This document shows positions 1 through 7,673 of a stretch of 38,390 bases of DNA, in pieces. Positions within the stretch are counted from its first letter, which is position 1. Every line of letters starts with the position of its first letter. The stretch spans positions 1 through 38,390 of the forward strand of contig NZ_AUMR01000055.1 in the NCBI RefSeq assembly GCF_000430785.1. The letters are read 5' to 3'. Made by a program: the position numbers and the translations under genes. This stretch comes from Ectobacillus panaciterrae DSM 19096. GTDB taxonomy: Bacteria; Bacillota; Bacilli; Bacillales; Bacillaceae_G. The notes beneath the pieces were generated by a model. That model was not told the DNA's origin, did no database searches, and was given only the letters and a program-made list of their open reading frames with translations.

Positions 1-432
1 GTATTGATTCAGTTAATCCGAGTCACACATGAAGTAGAACATGAACTGACTTCCAAGCTATCGTACTTCGGACTATCCGATCGAAAGTATAAAATCTTAT
101 TATCTTTGTTGAATCATGAGCGTCCTCTTAATCCTTCAGAGTTAGCTGATTATGCAGGAGTTACTCGTTCCACCATAACGGGTTTGCTGGATGGGCTTGA
201 AAAGGATGAATTCATTAGAAAGAGCATGCCCGAGGATCGGAGAAAAACAGCAATTCATGTAACAGAAAAAGGAAGGCAAGTCGTGAACACATTGACTCCC
301 CTTTATGGTACCTATATTACAAACATTTTCTCGAAGATGACCAAAGAGGAACAGTTGCTTTTGATGGATCTACTGGGGAAAATCAAGAGTGGCTTACATT
401 ATGCAAAAGATCATAACGTTTTCCCTACATGA
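1..432 (+). CDS. MarR-family transcriptional regulator (5' end outside window)
   Basis: A winged-helix regulator of the MarR type that binds DNA as a dimer and usually represses a nearby efflux, stress or catabolic gene. Visible are the recognition-helix region (LADYAGVTRSTITGLLDGLE), the wing with the typical DRR triplet (PEDRRKTAIHVTEKG), and a C-terminal dimerisation helix. A TTG codon lies at position 4, but the frame is open to the window edge and a few N-terminal residues of the usual ~145-150 aa look to be missing, so the true start is probably upstream. The ligand and target cannot be told. A hairpin follows at 489-512. The next gene, a hydrolase, lies inside a separate mobile-looking segment and need not be its target. 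Confidence 0.85.
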   Translation, partial: VLIQLIRVTHEVEHELTSKLSYFGLSDRKYKILLSLLNHERPLNPSELADYAGVTRSTITGLLDGLEKDEFIRKSMPEDRRKTAIHVTEKGRQVVNTLTPLYGTYITNIFSKMTKEEQLLLMDLLGKIKSGLHYAKDHNVFPT

Positions 433-488
433 TTTGATTTACTAGGTACGGAATGCTATGAACAAGGCGTTCATGCGTCCGTATAGCC

Positions 489-523
489 AGATAGTTCGGT
501 TCCGTACTATCTAATTCGTTTTT
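489..523 (+). terminator. probable intrinsic terminator of the MarR gene
   Basis: AGATAGTTCGG and CCGTACTATCT form an 11-bp stem with one T-T mismatch and a 2-base turn. A short T run follows (GTTTTT). It starts 57 bases after the MarR stop. Confidence 0.5.
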
Positions 524-633
524 AACTGGATAGTGTTATCATTGTTTTCACCATAAATCCCAAAGCAAAAGGAGCCGTTAGGCCGACTTTTATATATGCC
601 GGTCAATTGGAGTTACGATGTAACTTCATAAAA

Positions 634-671
634 GGGGTAGCACGCACAGTTTAACGTTTTTATACGCTAAA
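634..671 (+). repeat. left 38-bp Tn3-type terminal inverted repeat
   Basis: Starts GGGGTAGCACGCACAGTTTA and ends TATACGCTAAA. It differs from the right copy at two positions. Similarity continues inward for about 15 bases (GGAATCTCAAAA against GGATTCTCAAAA). Confidence 0.7.
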
Positions 672-762
672 GGAATCTCAAAATTGAAGAAACTATTGAT
701 GGCATGAATCAATTATTAATTAAAGCTTTAAAATTACAATATAACCTAAGGAGTGAACAACA

Positions 763-1650
763 ATGGACAAACAGCAACAATTAGAAATTGCCCAAAAATT
801 GCGCATGAACGTCGTCGGTACCGGCTCTGCGCTCAAACCGAGCTCCCTGCCATCCGTGCAAAGGGAAGAAAGAATAATCCCTTCCTCTTTTGGCGGTACC
901 CGTGTGCTGGTATATAAACCTGACAATGCATTATCTGCTCCGCTGCCTGTATACGTCAATATGCATGGAGGCGGCTTTATCTTTGGAAATGCGGACATGG
1001 ATGATGTTTGGTGTAAAGTGATTGCCGATCGTGCCAGTTGTGCAGTGGTAAATGTCGATTACAGGCTTGCGCCAGAGCATAAATTCCCAATCGCTGTTCA
1101 TGAATGTTATGAAGTTGTGAAATGGCTTCATGACCATCCGGAACAATTTTCAATTAACCCCGAAAAAATAGCAGTTGGCGGCCATAGTGCGGGCGGCAAT
1201 CTGGCTGCAGCCGTCTGTTTGTTAAATCGGCAGCGTGATAACGAACTTCCAATTGTCTATCAGATTATCGACTATGCACCGCTCGATTTAGATACTGACC
1301 CGGCTCTAAAACCGACATTCGAGGAAGCTATTCCGGTGGAGTTTGCAAGAACGTTTAATTCTTTATATCTTGAGGCTATGGAAGATGCCCGTAATCCGTT
1401 AGCTTCCCCTATTTTTGCAGAATCACTTCATGGCCTGCCAGAAGCGTTAGTGATCACTGCTGAGCGGGATTCGCTTGCTGCAGAAGGGGAAAAATATGCA
1501 GAAAGATTGAAACAAGCCGGCTTGAGGGTTATGTATAAGCAGTATAAGGGAGTAGCCCATGGATTCACCCATTATGGCGATTTAGTTATAGCAGAAGAGG
1601 CTTGGCACCTTATGAGTGACAAGTTGAGAGAAGCTTTTGCAATGTCTTGA
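763..1650 (+). CDS. alpha/beta-hydrolase fold-3 (hormone-sensitive-lipase-type) esterase
   Basis: A probable cytoplasmic carboxylesterase of the HSL/acetyl-esterase family that hydrolyses short-chain esters. The 295 aa show the oxyanion-hole motif HGGGF at residues 68-72, the nucleophile elbow GHSAGG with Ser142, and likely Asp236 (ERDS) and His266 (AHGF) completing the triad. Length fits the family. The ATG has a good site (AAGGAG, 8 bases upstream). It is the only intact gene between two Tn3-type inverted repeats, so it may have arrived as a passenger. Its natural substrate cannot be inferred. Confidence 0.9.
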   Translation: MDKQQQLEIAQKLRMNVVGTGSALKPSSLPSVQREERIIPSSFGGTRVLVYKPDNALSAPLPVYVNMHGGGFIFGNADMDDVWCKVIADRASCAVVNVDYRLAPEHKFPIAVHECYEVVKWLHDHPEQFSINPEKIAVGGHSAGGNLAAAVCLLNRQRDNELPIVYQIIDYAPLDLDTDPALKPTFEEAIPVEFARTFNSLYLEAMEDARNPLASPIFAESLHGLPEALVITAERDSLAAEGEKYAERLKQAGLRVMYKQYKGVAHGFTHYGDLVIAEEAWHLMSDKLREAFAMS

Positions 1651-1745
1651 TAAACCTCTACGCAACAGTGAAAATTCAAAGCTTGCAATCACCGATGTAG
1701 AACGATTGTCACAATAAATTTCCAATTTGATTACATCTACTTTGC

Positions 1746-1774
1746 GGGTGGTGTCAGCTTCGCTGGTACTACCC
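1746..1774. repeat. hairpin at the IS231-type insertion point
   Basis: GGTGGTGTCAGC and GCTGGTACTACC pair over 12 positions (three G-T) around TTC. The right arm read backwards, GGGGTAGTACCAGC, resembles the tip of a Tn3-family end, which is a known preferred target of IS231-type elements. The IS231-type end begins just after it. Confidence 0.45.
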
Positions 1775-2040
1775 CATCGCCATCAAGGTAAGGCAAAATC
1801 ATATCCCAAAAATGAAAAAAACGCTATTCTTTCAGTAGAATTTCTAGAAAGGATGGCGTTTTTTAATGAATCTTTCTGTCTCAGATGAACTTCACCTTTT
1901 TTCACAGGAATTACAACGACATATGTCACCCCACGCTCTGGAACAACTGGCTTCACCTTAAAATGTCGTGAAAATAGCTTTAAACCTGTCTCAAAGCTCA
2001 TCTCTAAATCAAAAACTCAATTGGAATTAGTAACATTGAG
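1775..2040 (+). pseudogene. IS231-type (IS4 family) remnant: left end, 5' stem-loop and transposase N-terminus
   Basis: The stretch begins with CATCGCCATCAAGGTAAGG, close to IS231/IS4-type ends (CATGCCCATCAACTTAAG as I recall them). A long imperfect hairpin follows (AAAACGC...GCGTTTT, about 1808-1864); IS231 elements carry such a terminator-like loop before the transposase. At 1866 an ATG opens a frame reading MNLSVSDELHLFSQELQRHM, a good match to IS231 transposase N-termini. The frame stops after about 30 codons (LASP, stop) and shifts. The remaining ~90% of the gene and the right IS end are absent, and the remnant runs into the right Tn3-type repeat. Confidence 0.7.
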
Positions 2041-2052
2041 TTTTGAGAATCC

Positions 2053-2090
2053 CTTAGCGTATAAAAACGTTAAAATGTGCGTGCTACCCC
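2053..2090 (-). repeat. right 38-bp Tn3-type terminal inverted repeat
   Basis: On the minus strand it begins GGGGTAGCACGCACATTTTA and ends ACGCTAAG, 36 of 38 identical to the left copy. Just inside, AAAACTCAAT and ATTGAGTTTT (about 2013-2045) form a further inverted repeat. Confidence 0.7.
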
Positions 2091-2216
2091 TTTAAGTAAA
2101 CATCAAAACAGAAAGATTAATAATTAACCCTTATAAATTTATAGCGATTTATTATTTTACTGAATTATTAAAAAATGATACGATATTCACAAAATTATTT
2201 ACATTGGAGGTTATCT

Positions 2217-2270
2217 ATGAAAAATGCAGAAACAATTTTTAGAAGCTATTTCTTCTTTCTCATTGAATAG
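2217..2270 (+). CDS. candidate 17-aa leader peptide upstream of gltP
   Basis: ATG at 2217 sits 7 bases after GGAGG and encodes MKNAETIFRSYFFFLIE before TAG. The run SYFFF is unusual. A 9-bp perfect hairpin (GAAGCTATT at 2242-2250 with AATAGCTTC at 2266-2274) covers the second half of the ORF and its stop. No U run follows, so it is not itself a terminator. gltP starts 81 bases downstream. A leader-peptide role is inferred only from position, ribosome site and overlap with the hairpin. Confidence 0.4.
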   Translation: MKNAETIFRSYFFFLIE

Positions 2271-2351
2271 CTTCAAAAGAGCAAAGGGTTATCTGGCAAT
2301 CGATATAATGTGTGATAATGTTATTAATCTATCGTTTAGGGAGGACAACCT

Positions 2352-3605
2352 ATGAAAAAGTTTTTTGCTTTTCAAGTGTTAATTGCATTGTTTATTGGAG
2401 CACTTATCGGACATTTTTTTCCTGAACTTGGCCAAGCCTTAAGACCAGTTGGCGACGCTTTTATTCATCTCATTAAAATGATTGTTGTACCTATTGTTTT
2501 CACTACTATTGTCATTGGGTCATCAGGCGGCGGAAGCATGAAAAAAATGGGTTCATTAGGACTTAAAACCATTATTTGGTTTGAGTTTATTACCACTCTG
2601 ATTCTAGGTATTGGTCTTTTACTTGCTAACACTTTAAAGCCTGGTGCTGGGCTTAATTTGTCTCATCTTGCCCAGAAAGATATCACAAAATTAAATGAGA
2701 GCGTTTCCAAGGTTGTCGATTTTAAAACGATGCTTGTTAACATCATTCCAAGCAACATTGTTGATGCGATGGCAAAAAGTGATTTATTAGCTGTTATATT
2801 CTTCGCTATTTTATTTGGTGCAGCTGCTGGAGCAATTGGCAAAGCGTCAGAGCCCGCAATGAAGTTTATGGAATCAGTTGCAAATATTATGTTTAAACTG
2901 ACACAAATGGTCATGGTAACTGCACCGATTGGTGTACTCGCTCTCATGGCAGCCTCTGTAGGTCAGTATGGTATCGCCCTTTTAATCCCTATGGCAAAGT
3001 TGATTGGGGTTGTGTATCTTGGGCTTGCTATTGTTATTTTCGGTCTGTTTCCAATGATTGCTTGGTTCTTTAAGATTTCTTACTTTAAAGTGTTTCGAAT
3101 GGTATGGGATTTGTTCCTTATCGCTTTTTCTACAACAAGTACGGAAACCATTCTGCCTCAGTTAATGGATCGAATGGAAGCATACGGTTGTTCGAAACGT
3201 GTTGTTTCATTCGTTATTCCTTCTGGGTTATCACTGAATTGTGATGGTTCGACATTGTACCTTTCTGTTTGCTCTATTTTCTTGGCACAAGCATTTGGCA
3301 TCCCGATGGATTTTGGCCAACAGTTGATTTTAATGGGGGTTCTTGTTGCAACCTCAAAAGGAATTGCTGCTGTTCCATCCGGTTCGCTGGTTGTACTTTT
3401 AGCTACCGCCTCAGCAGTAGGGCTTCCTGTAGAAGGCGTCGCAATTATCGCAGGCATTGACCGCGTGCTGGATATGGCACGTACTGCTTGTAATACACCC
3501 GGACATGCTCTCGCTTGTATTGTGGTTTCGAAGTGGGAAAAAGAGTTCCGTCAGAAAGAATGGATTAATGCTCAAACCGAACAGTCAAGCATTCGACAGG
3601 CATAA
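2352..3605 (+). CDS. gltP: proton/glutamate-aspartate symporter GltP
   Basis: A membrane carrier of the dicarboxylate/amino acid:cation symporter family (DAACS) that takes up glutamate/aspartate with protons. The 417 aa match Bacillus GltP almost throughout: N-terminal FIHLIKMIVVPIVFTTIVIG, the serine/threonine-rich re-entrant loop AFSTTSTETILPQ, the substrate-binding stretch PSGLSLNCDGSTLY, the second loop (AAVPSGSLVVLLATASAVGL), and GIDRVLDMARTACNTPGHA near the end. About eight membrane helices plus two hairpin loops are expected. ATG follows GGGAGG. The gene stands alone, with a candidate leader peptide upstream and a terminator downstream. Glutamate against other dicarboxylic substrates is not settled by sequence. 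Confidence 0.93.
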   Translation: MKKFFAFQVLIALFIGALIGHFFPELGQALRPVGDAFIHLIKMIVVPIVFTTIVIGSSGGGSMKKMGSLGLKTIIWFEFITTLILGIGLLLANTLKPGAGLNLSHLAQKDITKLNESVSKVVDFKTMLVNIIPSNIVDAMAKSDLLAVIFFAILFGAAAGAIGKASEPAMKFMESVANIMFKLTQMVMVTAPIGVLALMAASVGQYGIALLIPMAKLIGVVYLGLAIVIFGLFPMIAWFFKISYFKVFRMVWDLFLIAFSTTSTETILPQLMDRMEAYGCSKRVVSFVIPSGLSLNCDGSTLYLSVCSIFLAQAFGIPMDFGQQLILMGVLVATSKGIAAVPSGSLVVLLATASAVGLPVEGVAIIAGIDRVLDMARTACNTPGHALACIVVSKWEKEFRQKEWINAQTEQSSIRQA

Positions 3606-3650
3606 GATAAAAGGAGCACACATGCTTTTCTTGTTCTCCGTCAAATGTTG

Positions 3651-3680
3651 AGGTGAGGGTCTTCGGACCTCACCCTTTTC
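3651..3680 (+). terminator. intrinsic terminator of gltP
   Basis: GGTGAGGGTC-TTCG-GACCTCACC, a GC-rich stem with one bulged G and a UUCG loop, then CTTTT. It lies 46 bases after the gltP stop. Confidence 0.85.
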
Positions 3681-3713
3681 CAATGTGAATCCCCATCCTT
3701 TTAAACTTTTGGG

Positions 3714-3950
3714 CTAATAAAATCTTGTCTCAAAAGCACTCAAAACTCCTGAAACCAAAGGCATTCCCTTTAAGCACTTTGCTCGAATGTTGATTCCTTC
3801 TAAAAGCCGTTTGAATAGCCATACACAGAACGATTCAGATTCTCTGTCCGCCAGTCTTGGAATTGTCTGAATGACCCTGCTTATTTCAAGGAATCCCGCA
3901 GCTTCGACCCTTTTATAAAATTCCTGTAATTCTCTTTTAACAGGAGGCAT
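3714..3950 (-). CDS. small hypothetical protein (78 aa)
   Basis: Not recognised. The frame reads MPPVKRELQEFYKRVEAAGF and looks like a soluble, mostly helical protein with balanced charge and no membrane segment. ATG directly follows the TAA of a short upstream frame that ends ERWHLNCYLEMGKD (TAA-ATG contact), suggesting coupled translation. No strong ribosome site of its own is seen. It could be the end of a decayed, frameshifted gene rather than a full one. Confidence 0.35.
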   Translation of the reverse strand: MPPVKRELQEFYKRVEAAGFLEISRVIQTIPRLADRESESFCVWLFKRLLEGINIRAKCLKGMPLVSGVLSAFETRFY

Positions 3951-3993
3951 TTAATCTTTCCCCATCTCCAAGTAACAGTTTAAATGCCAACGC

Positions 3994-4212
3994 TCATTTT
4001 CCGAAAGGGGATCCTCTTGTGCATTGTAATAGATATGCTTCATGCGTTTGCACTTCTTGCGGCCATAGTTGTGAAATAGCTATTGCTCCCGTCTCCTCAC
4101 CATATTCCACCGCTCTCTGCAGATAGCGCTTGACGATAGACGTTTTTCTCCGAAAATCGTTTCCACCTTTGTCACCTTCCTCTTTTAATCCCCGAATACA
4201 CGCAACCTCCAT
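3994..4212 (-). CDS. small hypothetical ORF, possibly frameshifted (72 aa)
   Basis: Not recognised. The frame starts MEVACIRGLKEEGDKGGNDF. From about 4065 down to 3953 a second frame on the same strand reads HNYGRKKCKRMKHIYYNAQE and then DPLSENERWHLNCYLEMGKD before TAA. This looks more protein-like than the tail of the annotated frame, so a frameshift near 4065 may separate two halves of one former gene. The following ORF (3714-3950) starts exactly at that TAA. Confidence 0.3.
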   Translation of the reverse strand: MEVACIRGLKEEGDKGGNDFRRKTSIVKRYLQRAVEYGEETGAIAISQLWPQEVQTHEAYLLQCTRGSPFGK

Positions 4213-4410
4213 TCTCTTTACCTGTTTCTCACAATTTAGGTATAAAAAAGGTTATTTATTTCTGCAAATGAAAGTATGTCTGGACCTCAATATATATTTT
4301 AAAGACGCTTTTCTCAGGGGCGTAGGGAAGAACTATAGTCCCCTTTTTATGAGTGGTTTATGGAGGTCAGGGGAATGGCTATGGAAGTCTATTGATTGGA
4401 TTTAAATGAG

Positions 4411-4474
4411 AAAATAACAGAGGAAAAGATAACAGAGATAAACATATCACTGGAATCTTTTCCTCTGTTATTTT
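4411..4474 (-). terminator. bidirectional-looking terminator of the dehydrogenase gene
   Basis: AAAATAACAGAGGAAAAGAT (4411-4430) and ATCTTTTCCTCTGTTATTTT (4455-4474) are perfect 20-bp complements separated by 24 bases. The stem overlaps the stop codon of the minus-strand dehydrogenase. Confidence 0.75.
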
Positions 4475-5489
4475 AAAGGTGAATGCTTCTTGTCAATCTG
4501 ATGTCTTTCATTGTTTGTAGTCCTGGCTTTACTTCCAGCGCAACTATTTTGGCAGTGTTGATAATGATGGATGCTGTTGCTGAGTCGCCGAAAATACCAC
4601 CTGGAACTACAAGCCTTTGCTTCATGTCTCCATCGATTTCTATCGCGTCTTCTGATTCATTAACCGAAGTTGCCATAACAAGGTCAAGCTCGATGTTTCT
4701 TCCATCTTTTGTAGAAGCCTTGGACACTTGGTGAAGACCGATTACTTCTCCGGCTTTCACATCAAAATGAGGCAATGAAAGCGGCTCGTCTGTCACTTTT
4801 GGATTGATAGAGTTTTCTACACTTTCGAGATTGAAGTTAAGACCAGCGGCAAGGAGACGAAGTGATTCTTCAAGGCCAACGTGGCCGATTTTTCCTTCTG
4901 CAGCAAGATTATTAAATTCTTCCTCTGCCATTCCGACTCCTACTTTTTTCTGTAAAGGAAGGCGGCGCTTTTTCACGTCAACACGACGAGTTACGCGTAT
5001 AGATGAGATATCGCTCAGAACAGATGTTAAACTTAATAAGAGCGTATCCATGACATACCCCGGGTTAACGCCTGTTCCGATTACAGTTACCCCTTTTTCA
5101 GCAGCATAGCAATCAATTTCCTTTGACAATTCCGGATAACGGTGCCATGGATAAGAAAGTTGTTCGCAAGTGGAAACAACTGAATAACCGTTGTCCACTA
5201 ATTCTTTGATTTGCGGCCAAACTGTTTGCAAGTTTGAACCAGTAGCATGAATCGCAATGCGCGGATAATCACCGTTTACTTCTACTTCTTTAATAGAAGA
5301 TACAACCCGTATGCCCCGCTTTTCTAATCCTGTTAGTTCGCCGATATCTTTTCCAATCTTATTAGGATCGATATCAACGGCTCCAATTACTTTTCCTCGC
5401 AAATACTCTTCACACTTTTTCAAAATTTCCATTCCGATTGGTCCAAGGCCATATACCACAAGCTCAAAATCTTTTAACGTTTTATCCAT
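4473..5489 (-). CDS. NAD(P)-dependent amine dehydrogenase / DapB-like (2,4-diaminopentanoate dehydrogenase-type)
   Basis: A two-domain oxidoreductase of the DapB-like superfamily, probably cytoplasmic. The Rossmann domain is N-terminal (VVYGLGPIGMEILKKCEEY), followed by an acidic loop (GAVDIDPNKIG) and TGSNLQTVWPQI. The central VIGTGVNPGYVMDTLLL is typical of 2,4-diaminopentanoate dehydrogenase and relatives called dihydrodipicolinate reductase-like. The first frame start is a TTG at 5531 without a ribosome site; the ATG at 5489 (MDKTLKDFELVV) has GGGG/GAAG just upstream and was chosen, giving 338 aa. It is transcribed in the same direction as the LysR gene behind it. No other ornithine-degradation genes are near, so the substrate is open. 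Confidence 0.75.
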   Translation of the reverse strand: MDKTLKDFELVVYGLGPIGMEILKKCEEYLRGKVIGAVDIDPNKIGKDIGELTGLEKRGIRVVSSIKEVEVNGDYPRIAIHATGSNLQTVWPQIKELVDNGYSVVSTCEQLSYPWHRYPELSKEIDCYAAEKGVTVIGTGVNPGYVMDTLLLSLTSVLSDISSIRVTRRVDVKKRRLPLQKKVGVGMAEEEFNNLAAEGKIGHVGLEESLRLLAAGLNFNLESVENSINPKVTDEPLSLPHFDVKAGEVIGLHQVSKASTKDGRNIELDLVMATSVNESEDAIEIDGDMKQRLVVPGGIFGDSATASIIINTAKIVALEVKPGLQTMKDIRLTRSIHL

Positions 5490-5530
5490 ATTATCTTCCC
5501 CTTCGTTCTTAGTATAATGAAATCTTAACA

Positions 5531-5560
5531 AACCAGTATTCTATTTAGAAATACTGGTTT
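5531..5560 (-). terminator. hairpin between lysR gene and dehydrogenase
   Basis: AACCAGTATT and AATACTGGTT pair perfectly (10 bp) around 9 bases. On the minus strand only a broken T run follows (TTTGTTAAGATTTC). It may end the lysR transcript or control read-through into the dehydrogenase. Confidence 0.5.
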
Positions 5561-5612
5561 CTTATACATTAATAACGAAGAGATATAAATTCATCTCGAA
5601 TAATTACTTTTC

Positions 5613-6518
5613 TTATAAATCGATTTTTAGTTTGGAGAGAAGCTCCACCATATATTTCGTATTTTTCCTGATGTATGGGCTTTCTTCCCAAACAGCTGAG
5701 ATAGAGCTCTCCAGTTGAATACCTTCCAAATCCAAACATGTAATCCCTTTAGAATCGATTAGCTGAAACATATCCATGGGCATCAATGTAACAACGAAAT
5801 TATTTGAAACAAGATTCGAGATCGTCAACAACTCGGAACCGCTGCAAATTGTTTTTGGCGTAAAGCCTGCTGTTTCACAGGCTGTTTGAAGCAACTCATG
5901 AAGAGCTGGTGACTGATCCGAATCGTAATGTAAAAAGAAATCATCTTTCAGCTCTTTCAAAGCAATCTTTTGGCGTGAAGCAAGCTTATGATTAGCAGAC
6001 ACAACTGCCATAAGTGGAGACCGTTTAAGCTCCAAATGCTCAATACCCCTTTGATTGATCGAATGGAAGTTGACATGCGTTCGTATAAAACCAATATGAT
6101 ATTCTCTATTTTTGATAAGTTCAGTTGCATGCGCAGAAGTCGTCTCTTTAATGCTGAATTCGATATTTGGAAATTGTTCATGCAGATTTTTCATGATTTT
6201 AGGCAAATAAAGGCTGGCCGCTGATGGGATGGTCGCGATTTTTACAAGATTCGGCATTTCAGCTGAGTTCATTACATTTGAGACTGTGTTTTCGATTTGG
6301 TCAAAGGATGGGGCCACTTTCTCGAACAAATATTTACCTTCCTCAGTCAACTCTACACTTCTCGTTGTACGATAAAGAAGTTTTACTCCAAGCCGTTCCT
6401 CAAGAATATGGATTTGTTGGCTAATTCCGGGTTGGGAGACATGAAGATTCCTGGATGCCTCTGTGAAATTCAACGTGTTGGCAACTTCAATAAAATAACG
6501 AAGGGAAAGTAAATTCAT
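5613..6518 (-). CDS. LysR-family transcriptional regulator
   Basis: A 301-aa LysR-type regulator with the N-terminal winged helix-turn-helix (RYFIEVANTLNFTEASRNLH, VSQPGISQQIHILEERLG) and a C-terminal periplasmic-binding-protein-like effector domain (VKIATIPSAASLYLPKIMKN onward). ATG follows GAGGTGC. It lies 123 bases upstream of the DapB-like dehydrogenase on the same strand and is the likeliest regulator of it. The effector is unknown. Its promoter region touches the end of an IS6-like remnant. Confidence 0.9.
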   Translation of the reverse strand: MNLLSLRYFIEVANTLNFTEASRNLHVSQPGISQQIHILEERLGVKLLYRTTRSVELTEEGKYLFEKVAPSFDQIENTVSNVMNSAEMPNLVKIATIPSAASLYLPKIMKNLHEQFPNIEFSIKETTSAHATELIKNREYHIGFIRTHVNFHSINQRGIEHLELKRSPLMAVVSANHKLASRQKIALKELKDDFFLHYDSDQSPALHELLQTACETAGFTPKTICSGSELLTISNLVSNNFVVTLMPMDMFQLIDSKGITCLDLEGIQLESSISAVWEESPYIRKNTKYMVELLSKLKIDL

Positions 6519-6555
6519 CGTTGCACCTCATATTTTAAAAGATTAATTATATATT

Positions 6556-6577
6556 ATTATAACCAGTTCTGGTGCAA
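6556..6577 (-). promoter_or_regulatory. possible lysR promoter at the edge of an IS6-like end
   Basis: On the minus strand TATAAT lies at 6561-6556. TTGCAC inside the IS6-like end (6577-6572) sits 18 bases before TATATA, so a hybrid promoter using an outward -35 from the element is also possible. Neither assignment is firm. Confidence 0.35.
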
Positions 6578-6745
6578 CCTCGAATGCTGTCAAAATATAT
6601 ACAAAAATATGCGTACAGTTCCGAACATTTAAGTATATTTAAACATGAAAATTCGGAAAATCATACAGAGTTCCGAATAAACGTTTCATTTGACAGAGTA
6701 ATATTCAGGTTACATTAATTGTCCAATTCTTTTTGCACCAGAACC
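6565..6745. mobile_element. 181-bp remnant with IS6/IS240-like terminal inverted repeats
   Basis: Left end AGTTCTGGTGCAACC (6565) and, on the opposite strand, right end GGTTCTGGTGCAAAAAG (6745) point inward. They resemble IS6-family ends (GGTTCTGTTGCAAAG in IS431/IS257; IS240 has similar ends). Nothing coding for a transposase remains in the ~150 bases between. No 8-bp target duplication was seen. It may be a deletion derivative or a MITE. Confidence 0.5.
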
Positions 6746-6819
6746 ACCTAAAGTATCACAACGTTGTTGAAACTGTTGATACAGACTTTCTGGTAACTGA
6801 AAATACTCATTTAAAGTTA

Positions 6820-7253
6820 CTAATCAACTCCCCTTAATCTTGCTTTCGTATCCACTTCAATTCCGTCTAATCGCTTTGTCAAAGTCTTTCTCCAATTACT
6901 TGAGAGTGCATCGATTTCTAGTATCTCTTCTATTGCTTCAAAATTTTTCTTATCCTGATGCATAGTATGATTCGCAAATTCTACAGTTATTTTTCTAGGA
7001 TGTCTTTGTATAATATCAATAGTTGAATGGGTTTCTACCCATCCTTCTTTTAATACTCTAAAATAAAATCCAGTGTAGCCTGTATTTTGAAACCTAATTG
7101 GTAAGTCAGCTACATTATATCTCTTTGCAAGTTTAAAGCAAGGCTGTCTAGGCTGACTTATCTGCACAACTATATGCCAGTTTTCAATTCTTTACCTTTG
7201 TCTTGGACTGTTATAGGCTTTCCTATATTGATTGAGACAATTTCAATTGACAT
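6820..7253 (-). pseudogene. MOSC-domain protein (YiiM-like) with a large internal deletion
   Basis: The start (ATG at 7253 after GGAGG) reads MSIEIVSINIGKPITVQDKG, the normal N-terminus of YiiM-type MOSC proteins, which bind or transfer molybdenum-cofactor sulfur. After KELKTGI a stop appears. A second frame then picks up VVQISQPRQPCFKLAKRYNV, including the conserved cysteine, and runs to a normal C-terminus (WRKTLTKRLDGIEVDTKARL). About 95 central residues are gone and the join is out of frame, so a working protein is unlikely. The deletion lies close to the IS6-like remnant. Confidence 0.8.
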
Positions 7254-7673
7254 TAATACAGAATACCTCCTTTTAATAAGCTCCATATTTTCCCCTGTGA
7301 TCTTCATAAATCCATGTTATGCCACTTCATAAAAGATACCGGAGTCTGTTAATATAACAAGCCCCGTATTTTCTTGTGGTATTCAAACTTCATTCCCTGC
7401 ATCTAAGCTTCTTCACGGCATTTCAACTCTCCTTTTCTGCCCTTGGAAAAAGCATGATAGCATGACAGCCGTTCCATATATGATATAAACGTTGACCGCA
7501 ACAGCCCGGCGATTTAATAAAAAAACTATACGGGATAATGTACACCCTCCTTGTCTTTTATGCTGCATAATGATACTTATTAATTAGAGGAAAAATGATG
7601 CGTGCAAAATCGGACTTATTCTTTTCCTTTTAAATTGTAGTTTCATCTTAATGATAGATCGGAGATACATATC
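7254..7673. other. intergenic region with no supported gene
   Basis: Between the MOSC pseudogene and cls. Short frames with possible ribosome sites exist on the minus strand (for example a 51-codon frame from an ATG near 7566 and a GTG frame after GGAGG), but none resembles a known protein. Treated as non-coding or decayed. Confidence 0.4.

Larger units (their letters stand above)
634..2090. mobile_element. 1.46-kb segment bounded by 38-bp Tn3-family-type inverted repeats
   Basis: The two ends are near-perfect inverted copies of a 38-bp sequence that begins GGGGTAGCACGCACA and ends ACGCTAAR. Length, the GGGG start and the ACGCTAAG end are those of Tn3-family terminal repeats. Inside are an alpha/beta-hydrolase gene and an IS231-type transposase remnant, but no Tn3 transposase or resolvase. 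It could be a passenger cassette moved in trans, or a transposon that lost its core. The 5-bp flanks (TAAAA and TTTAA) are not a matching target duplication, so recent transposition as a unit is not shown. Confidence 0.65.
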
